This document shows positions 58,803 to 64,000 of a stretch of 64,000 nucleotides of DNA, piece by piece. The stretch comes from JAWXUC01 sp044432975. Lineage in GTDB: Bacteria > Pseudomonadota > Alphaproteobacteria > RF32 > CAG-239. Under the pieces are notes generated by a model that saw only the letters and a program-made list of their open reading frames with translations, had not been told where the DNA came from and did no database searches. Location of the stretch: assembly GCA_044432975.1 (NCBI GenBank), contig JAWXUC010000001.1, forward strand, positions 62,001 through 126,000, given 5' to 3'. Made by a program: the position numbers and the translations under genes. Within the stretch, counting starts at the first letter, position 1. The number at the start of each line of letters is the position of its first letter.

Positions 58803-60076
58803 TATTTATCCTCAAGATCATATTGTTTTAATTTATTCTTCAAAGCTCTAATAGAAATACCCAATATCTGTGCAGCTGTATTTTGATTACCAAAGTTTTG
58901 CTTTAATGTATCAATTATCATTCTTTTTTCCATACCCGCAAGAGTGTTATCAGATTGTTGTAATTGAGATTGTGATTTTTGATGAATAAGAGTAATATCT
59001 TTTTCTTCTATTTTTTCACCAACACTCATTAAAACAGAACGATGAATTGTATTTTCAAGCTCTCTAACATTTCCTGGCCAAGAATAAGATATTAACTTAT
59101 CTTCAGCTTCTTGAGATATCTCTTTCATTTCAAGGCCATTTAATTCAGAATATTTTTTAACAAAGTGCTTAGCTAAAACGCTAACATCTTCTATTCTATC
59201 ACGCAAAGCAGGGATTTCTAGCCCAACCACATTAAGCCTATAGTACAAATCCGCCCTAAAACTACCATCTTCAACATATTTTTCTAAATCTCTATTAGAA
59301 GTTGCAATAATTCTAGTGTTAACTTTAATTGGAGCTTTTCCGCCCAATCTATCAATTTCTTTTTCTTGAATTGCACGAAGCAATTTTGCCTGAATTTTAA
59401 TATCCATTTCAGAAATTTCATCAAGCAAAAGAGTTCCATCAGAAGCTTCTTCAAATTTGCCGATTCTACGAGCCACCGCTCCTGTAAAAGCACCTTTTTC
59501 ATAACCAAATAGTTCTGATTCTAATAATGTCTCTGGAATAGCAGCACAGTTAACGGCAACAAATTTTTTGCTTGCACGTTTTGAATTATCATGAATAAAT
59601 CTAGAAAATATTTCTTTACCAGTACCAGATTCACCTGTCAACAAAACACTAGCTTCAGAAGGAGCTATCTGACGAGCAACCCTTAAAACCTCTTCTGTTT
59701 TTTTATCACCATAAATAAGAGCATGATTCTCTCTTGTTGCAGCAGCAAGAACTGCGCCAATAAGCTCTGGATCAGGAGGAAGCGGGATATATTCTTTTGC
59801 TCCTGCCTTAATAGCCTTAACCGCTAAAGATGTATCATTAGCCACACCACAAGCAACTGTAGTAACACTAATACGCTCATCTTTTAATGCTTTTATAAAA
59901 GTATAAACATCCAATTTAACATCAATCATAACAAGCTCAACAGATTTACCAGAACGCAAAACATTAAGAGCCTCATTTATATCTTGCGCCAAAGAAACTT
60001 GCCCACCACAAGAAATTGCTATTTTACTAGCAGCACCAATCTGTCCATTTAATGTTCCAACAATCAAAAGCTCCAC
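58802..60076 (-). CDS. flbD: sigma-54 activator FlbD
   Basis: A 424-residue flagellar regulator. The N-terminal ~115 residues are a receiver-like domain (DVKLDVYTFIKAL has an Asp). The AAA+ part has Walker A GESGTGKEIFSRFI, the sigma-54 contact loop GYEKGAFTGA, LLLDEISEM and RADLYYRLNVVGLEIPALR. The C terminus is a Fis-type helix-turn-helix (GNQNTAAQILGISIRALKNK). Caulobacter FlbD turns on sigma-54 class III genes and represses fliF; the flgB promoter here fits. GTG start with GGAG seven bases upstream. Confidence 0.96.
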   Translation of the reverse strand: MELLIVGTLNGQIGAASKIAISCGGQVSLAQDINEALNVLRSGKSVELVMIDVKLDVYTFIKALKDERISVTTVACGVANDTSLAVKAIKAGAKEYIPLPPDPELIGAVLAAATRENHALIYGDKKTEEVLRVARQIAPSEASVLLTGESGTGKEIFSRFIHDNSKRASKKFVAVNCAAIPETLLESELFGYEKGAFTGAVARRIGKFEEASDGTLLLDEISEMDIKIQAKLLRAIQEKEIDRLGGKAPIKVNTRIIATSNRDLEKYVEDGSFRADLYYRLNVVGLEIPALRDRIEDVSVLAKHFVKKYSELNGLEMKEISQEAEDKLISYSWPGNVRELENTIHRSVLMSVGEKIEEKDITLIHQKSQSQLQQSDNTLAGMEKRMIIDTLKQNFGNQNTAAQILGISIRALKNKLKQYDLEDK

Positions 60077-60086
60077 AAAAACACTC

Positions 60087-60434
60087 CTACTTTGTAATTG
60101 ACTTTACAATTTCTGTCATTGTAATACCCAGTTTTTCATCAACAATAACAACCTCTCCACGGGCAACCAAATTATTATTAACATAAATATCTATAGCTTC
60201 ACCAACTTTTTTATCCAGCTCAATAACAGCCCCTTTATTTAATTTAAGCAGCTTATTAACTTTAATTTTAGTCTTACCCAAAATAGCAGATACCTTAACA
60301 GGAATATCATAAATTGACTCTAGGTCCTTTACCCCTATAGCATCTTTATCATTTAATTTTCCTTTAGAAAGTAAAGGCTCATCATTTTCAATTATGTTTT
60401 CTGACAATTCATCTAAATCTAAATTATTTTCCAT
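60087..60434 (-). CDS. fliN: flagellar motor switch protein FliN
   Basis: A 115-residue switch component with the SpoA-type fold (IPVKVSAILGKTKIKVNKLL, then VIELDKKVGEAIDIYVNNNL and VIVDEKLGITMTEIV). The N-terminal 30 residues are acidic and disordered. It lies between fliH and flbD as in Caulobacter. Confidence 0.94.
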   Translation of the reverse strand: MENNLDLDELSENIIENDEPLLSKGKLNDKDAIGVKDLESIYDIPVKVSAILGKTKIKVNKLLKLNKGAVIELDKKVGEAIDIYVNNNLVARGEVVIVDEKLGITMTEIVKSITK

Positions 60435-60449
60435 TATTCATCCCCTTTT

Positions 60450-61124
60450 TTAATCTACAATAATTTCTTCTATTTTTTCTTTTATTTTATTTTGTTCTAT
60501 ACTAACACCACCATATTCCCACAAAACCTTACAATCACCAACAGATAAGTTATTATCTTTTATAATAGAAATCTTACCTTCAAAATCATTTTTATCTGCA
60601 AGCCTTCCTATTACTTCGCCAATATTACTAACATTTTCTGGATTTAAGTATATAGATAATTTTTTCTCAAGCTTAAAAGCATCAAAATTTTGTTCTAAAA
60701 ATTGTTCAATAATATTATTTGCTTCATCTTTTATAATAGTTGGCACCAACTTTTCTAAAATTAAAGCGGCAATCTTTTTAATATTTAATTGAAGCTCCTT
60801 ATCTCCACTATCATCATTTTTTAATAATTCTGCCAATTTAACATTTACCATATTAAATAATTGCATTTCTTGTGAATCAAACTTTGTTTGCGCATCAAGA
60901 AGAGCCTGATTATAAGCCTCAGCTTTAGCCTCTTCAATTTGCTTAGCAACTTCTTCAGTTGAAAAAGAAGCTTCTTGCTCAACAGCGTCTGTCAAAACAA
61001 CCTCATTATCAACACTCAAATCCATATCATCATTAGAAACAAGAACATCTTCATTAATAGATGACTTCTTTCTAGGCATATCAATAATAAAATTATCAAA
61101 TAAAAATTTTTTCGGTTCGTTCAT
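60450..61124 (-). CDS. fliH: flagellar assembly protein FliH (FlbE)
   Basis: A 224-residue regulator of the export ATPase FliI. It has an acidic N-terminal part, a Glu/Ala coiled coil (TEEVAKQIEEAKAEAYNQAL) and a C-terminal domain with LEKLVPTIIKDEANNIIEQF, then VGDCKVLWEYGGVSI near the end. Sequence is variable in the family; the position between fliG and fliN settles the call. In Caulobacter the gene is called flbE. Confidence 0.85.
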   Translation of the reverse strand: MNEPKKFLFDNFIIDMPRKKSSINEDVLVSNDDMDLSVDNEVVLTDAVEQEASFSTEEVAKQIEEAKAEAYNQALLDAQTKFDSQEMQLFNMVNVKLAELLKNDDSGDKELQLNIKKIAALILEKLVPTIIKDEANNIIEQFLEQNFDAFKLEKKLSIYLNPENVSNIGEVIGRLADKNDFEGKISIIKDNNLSVGDCKVLWEYGGVSIEQNKIKEKIEEIIVD

Positions 61125-61132
61125 TTTTTTCC

Positions 61133-62155
61133 TTAATATATTAAAGTATCACCGTCACCAACATCGTTAATAATAATATCACCATTATTTGACAATTCTT
61201 TAGCTAATGTTACAACATATTGCTGTGCATCCAAAACATCTTTAGCCCTAACAGGTCCCATGGCCTCCATATCTTCTTGAATAATTTTACCCGCACGAGA
61301 AGACATATTATCAAAGAACAATGACTTAATAGTTTCTGAAGCATTCTTCAAAGATAAAGCAAGTTTTTCTTTATCAATAGTACGCAACAATACTTGAATT
61401 CCACTAGCATCAATACGCGATAAATCTTCAAATGTAAACATCAAAGATTTAACTCTTTCTGCACTTTCTTTATTTCTATATTCTAAAGCTTCCATAAATC
61501 TAGATTCTGTACCTCTATCCAAAGAGTTAAAGATTTCAGCAACCATTTCATGAGAATCAGATTGAGTTTGTTTAGATAGGTTAGACATAAATTCTTTTCT
61601 TAAAGTTTCTTCTAAACCGTCCAATACTTCTTGCTGAACAGAGTCCATCCTAAGCATTCTAAGCACAATCTCCATTGCAAAATTTTCAGGCAATAAAGCT
61701 AGAACCTTTGCAGAGTGATCAGATTTTATCTTAGATAAAATAACCGCAATTGTTTGAGGATATTCATTTTTTAGATAATTTGCCAACACATGTTCATTAA
61801 CATTACCAAGCTTATCCCACATTGTTCTACCCGCAGGACCTTTAATTTCTTCCATAATAACAGAAACTCTATCTTTATCAATAACTTTAGATAAAAGCCT
61901 TTCTGCTGTTTCATAAGTACCTATTAAAGAATTTGGAGAAGATAACTTATCAGAAAACTCTTTAAAAACAGCATCCAAAACAGAAGAATGAACCTTACCT
62001 AAAGAAGCCATAACAATAGAAAGCTCTTTAATTTCTTCATCGTCAAGTAAAGAAAACAAACTAGCAGATCTATCCTCATCTAGAGAAAACATTAAAATAG
62101 CAGCCTTTTGTTGTGAAGATAATAAGTTATAATCATCTATTGTATTTTGTTTCAT
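61133..62155 (-). CDS. fliG: flagellar motor switch protein FliG
   Basis: The torque-generating switch protein. The 340-residue protein has the N-terminal FliF-binding part (LSSQQKAAILMFSLDEDRSA), the armadillo-like middle (NEYPQTIAVILSKI, LRMLRMDSVQQEVLDGLEE) and the C-terminal domain with charged torque helix residues (ALSLKNASETIKSLFFDNMS). The EHPQ-like motif is EYPQT. Normal length. Nine bases separate it from fliH. Confidence 0.96.
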   Translation of the reverse strand: MKQNTIDDYNLLSSQQKAAILMFSLDEDRSASLFSLLDDEEIKELSIVMASLGKVHSSVLDAVFKEFSDKLSSPNSLIGTYETAERLLSKVIDKDRVSVIMEEIKGPAGRTMWDKLGNVNEHVLANYLKNEYPQTIAVILSKIKSDHSAKVLALLPENFAMEIVLRMLRMDSVQQEVLDGLEETLRKEFMSNLSKQTQSDSHEMVAEIFNSLDRGTESRFMEALEYRNKESAERVKSLMFTFEDLSRIDASGIQVLLRTIDKEKLALSLKNASETIKSLFFDNMSSRAGKIIQEDMEAMGPVRAKDVLDAQQYVVTLAKELSNNGDIIINDVGDGDTLIY

Positions 62156-62165
62156 AGCTTTTTCC

Positions 62166-63782
62166 TCAATTGTCTTTAGCTGAATATAACCAGCCCCTAA
62201 TAATATTTACAGCTTCATCAGGACTTCTCTCTACAAAGTCATTAATTTTTCTCAAAGAAGAAGCTTTAACCCTACCTTCTATATTATGTAAAGAAACCAT
62301 TTCATCAACTCCATCAGCATCATTTAAGAAGTTTGAAAGAAGCATATCATCTTGCTCATCTTCGCCAAATAATCTAGGAGAAGAATCAATATTTGATGCA
62401 AACACAGAATTAACTAAAGGTTTAATAACTAAGAATATTACAAGAATAGCAACAATTGCAACCCCCAGATTTTCTGAAATTTTCAACACTTCAGACTTTG
62501 TCAAACCAAAAGCAAAAACAGGTTCAACAACATCTTCCTCTTCTTCAATATTGTTAACAGCAAACTTAAGATTTTCAACTTCAACAACATCGCCTCTATT
62601 AGCATCATATCCAACTGCAGACTTAACCAAAGATGTAATACTTTCTAACTCTGATTGACTTCTAGAATTATAAACATACTTATTATTTTCATTTTTTGTA
62701 TAATAACCATCAACCATAACAGCAACCGTAGTTCTTGTTACAACACCAGATGTCCTAACCTTATTTTTAACAATTTTAGAAATTTCATAATTTGTTGTCT
62801 CTTCTGTTCTAGAGCTTTGAGAAAAATCAGACCTACCGCCAGAAGCATCACTTCCATTAGGAATATTTTGAGACACACTAACAACCCCCTGAGGAGCACC
62901 ATCTGTTGTCTCTTCTGTAATAGAAGACGAAGAACGAACAACCTGAGTGTCTGGATCATAAATTTCTTCATTAACCACCATCTCATCAAAATCCATATCA
63001 AGATTAACAATAGCCCTAACTTTTCCATCACCAAGAGTTTTTTCTAACAATGATTGTATTTTTTCTGCTAACTTTTTTTCTTGATTAAGTTTAAAAATGT
63101 CGTTGTTTAAAGACTTCATAGCTTCTTCATCGCCATAATTATCTGTCAAAAGTTTTCCTTGAGCATCTATAATAGAAACATTTTTAACATTAAGCTTAGG
63201 CACAGCCGCCGCAACCAATTTCTGAATAGATTGAATCTCTGCTAAAGCCAACGTCCCGCTTTTTGTTTTAACAACAACAGAAGCTGAAGGCTCTTGCTCT
63301 TCTTTTGAAAACATTTCTCTTTTTGGCAACACCAAATGAACCCTAGCAGACTGAATGTTATTCATATTTCTAATTGTGCGAGATAATTCACCTTCTAAAG
63401 CTCTAACCAAATTAACATTTTGCACAAAACTTGTTGCACCTAAAGAATCTGCATTATCAAAAATTTCATAACCAACATTAGCTCCTTTAGAATTCAAAGC
63501 AAGCTCTGCTGTATCAATACGCATTTTATTTAACATAGAAACAGGAACCAAAATTTCAGATCCACCCTTAGATGTGCGATAAGAAACATCTAAGCCATCT
63601 AAACGCTCTGTTATTGCCTTTGCATCAGACAATTCTAAATCTGTATATAAAATAGCATAATCAGAACTAGAACCTTTAGTTCCCAAATACACAAAAAAGC
63701 CAATTAAAAAAACAATTACAGCAACTAAAGCAACCAATTTCCCAACAGAAAGATTCTTTATTACGTCTATAAATTTATCCAC
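62166..63782 (-). CDS. fliF: flagellar MS-ring protein FliF
   Basis: The MS-ring scaffold. The 538-residue protein has two membrane helices (about 13-34 and 440-462), the conserved N-terminal ring-building motif (LGTKGSSSDYAILYTDLELS, then VPKRE-like LPKREMFSKEEQEPSASVVV), and the C-terminal FliG-binding tail (VNIIRGWLYSAKDN). GTG start with GGGGAAG upstream. A CtrA-type box lies 84 bases upstream. It begins the fliF-fliG-fliH-fliN-flbD-flhA run. Confidence 0.96.
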   Translation of the reverse strand: MDKFIDVIKNLSVGKLVALVAVIVFLIGFFVYLGTKGSSSDYAILYTDLELSDAKAITERLDGLDVSYRTSKGGSEILVPVSMLNKMRIDTAELALNSKGANVGYEIFDNADSLGATSFVQNVNLVRALEGELSRTIRNMNNIQSARVHLVLPKREMFSKEEQEPSASVVVKTKSGTLALAEIQSIQKLVAAAVPKLNVKNVSIIDAQGKLLTDNYGDEEAMKSLNNDIFKLNQEKKLAEKIQSLLEKTLGDGKVRAIVNLDMDFDEMVVNEEIYDPDTQVVRSSSSITEETTDGAPQGVVSVSQNIPNGSDASGGRSDFSQSSRTEETTNYEISKIVKNKVRTSGVVTRTTVAVMVDGYYTKNENNKYVYNSRSQSELESITSLVKSAVGYDANRGDVVEVENLKFAVNNIEEEEDVVEPVFAFGLTKSEVLKISENLGVAIVAILVIFLVIKPLVNSVFASNIDSSPRLFGEDEQDDMLLSNFLNDADGVDEMVSLHNIEGRVKASSLRKINDFVERSPDEAVNIIRGWLYSAKDN

Positions 63783-63865
63783 GTCTACTTCCCCAAGTTT
63801 TTAATAGATTATAAATAGGATAATAGATGAATAATATTTATTGATAAATAGATTTTTTACGATTG

Positions 63866-63880
63866 TTAATAAAAAATTAA
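63866..63880 (-). promoter_or_regulatory. candidate CtrA box upstream of fliF
   Basis: On the minus strand TTAA (63880-63877), seven bases, TTAA (63869-63866) followed by C at 63865: the full TTAA-N7-TTAAC consensus. It lies 84 bases from the fliF start. In AT-rich DNA such a match can occur by chance. Confidence 0.45.
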
Positions 63881-63889
63881 TAACACCTA

Positions 63890-63930
63890 AAATCAAGAAT
63901 ATAGCTAAATTAATACTATATTCTTGATTT
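63890..63930. terminator. hairpin between the fliF and edge genes
   Basis: Perfect 15-base arms (63890-63904 and 63916-63930) around an 11-base loop, with T residues following on the plus strand. It separates fliF from the gene cut by the window edge. Confidence 0.6.
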
Positions 63931-63954
63931 TTTAACTATAGATAAATGTATAAA

Positions 63955-64000
63955 CTATACCATATTAGTCAATTCTTGCAACATTTCATCAGCTGTTGTA
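63955..64000 (-). CDS. C-terminal fragment of a flagellar hook or basal-body protein (partial)
   Basis: Only 14 codons plus stop are in the window, reading TTADEMLQELTNMV. The pattern T-x-D/A-E-M-L-x-x-L-x-x-M is the usual end of rod, hook and hook-associated proteins (FlgG, FlgE, FlgK type), and the context is flagellar. Which of these it is cannot be told from the fragment. The gene continues past the window. Confidence 0.55.
   Translation of the reverse strand, partial: TTADEMLQELTNMV

Overview
The window is AT-rich DNA from an alphaproteobacterium, probably a flagellated, host- or gut-associated member of a poorly named lineage. The class is supported by several genes together: a CcrM-type GANTC methylase with a RAMA tail, GapR (DUF2312), CarD/CdnL, an ELM1/DUF1022 protein, an invasion-associated locus B protein, FlbD inside a fliF-fliG-fliH-fliN-flbD-flhA cluster, and the ffs-dnaX and ybaB-recR blocks. 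The order-level placement is inference; no rRNA or tRNA gene was seen. Layout: 1-2.3 kb holds an unrecognised 654-residue protein. 2.3-15.4 kb is a dense minus-strand housekeeping run (recO, rlmE, ppx/gppA, an AsmA/YhdP-like protein, a hydrolase, carD, rpsA, envelope genes, plsC, ydcF-like, ftsX, ftsE). 15.5-19.3 kb has a variable C-type-lectin-like secreted protein, flgB-flgC-fliE behind a clear sigma-54 promoter, and small secreted proteins. 19.3-25.6 kb carries ELM1, small regulators, rlmB, pyk and gapR. 25.6-29.1 kb is accessory DNA made of palindromic repeat mosaics around a diversity-generating-retroelement (DGR) style target gene and an Avd gene. 29-37.1 kb holds a TPR protein, 4.5S RNA, dnaX, nth overlapping a REP-associated transposase, and polA. 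37.2-39.2 kb is a compositionally foreign patch of four small genes. 39.2-54.5 kb carries two orphan DNA methylases, ybaB-recR, a second ppx/gppA, cca, metK, rlmN, hisS, argS and a structured leader RNA. 54.5-56.6 kb encodes two proteins built from 39-residue mTERF-like repeats. 56.7-64 kb is the class II flagellar cluster. Functional links: the fliF cluster encodes the sigma-54 activator FlbD, and the flgB operon 40 kb away has a textbook -24/-12 promoter, so the two loci fit one flagellar hierarchy. A TTAA-N7-TTAAC CtrA-type box lies upstream of fliF, and CcrM is present, which suggests a Caulobacter-like cell-cycle circuit. The most unusual items are the DGR pieces (two paralogous targets sharing a duplicated 373-bp upstream block, and one Avd, with no reverse transcriptase or template repeat in view), the mTERF-like repeat pair, the transposase gene carrying an inverted pair of repeat elements inside its reading frame, a hairpin element with compensatory changes after two genes, and a promoter-RNA-terminator unit ahead of a small XRE regulator.
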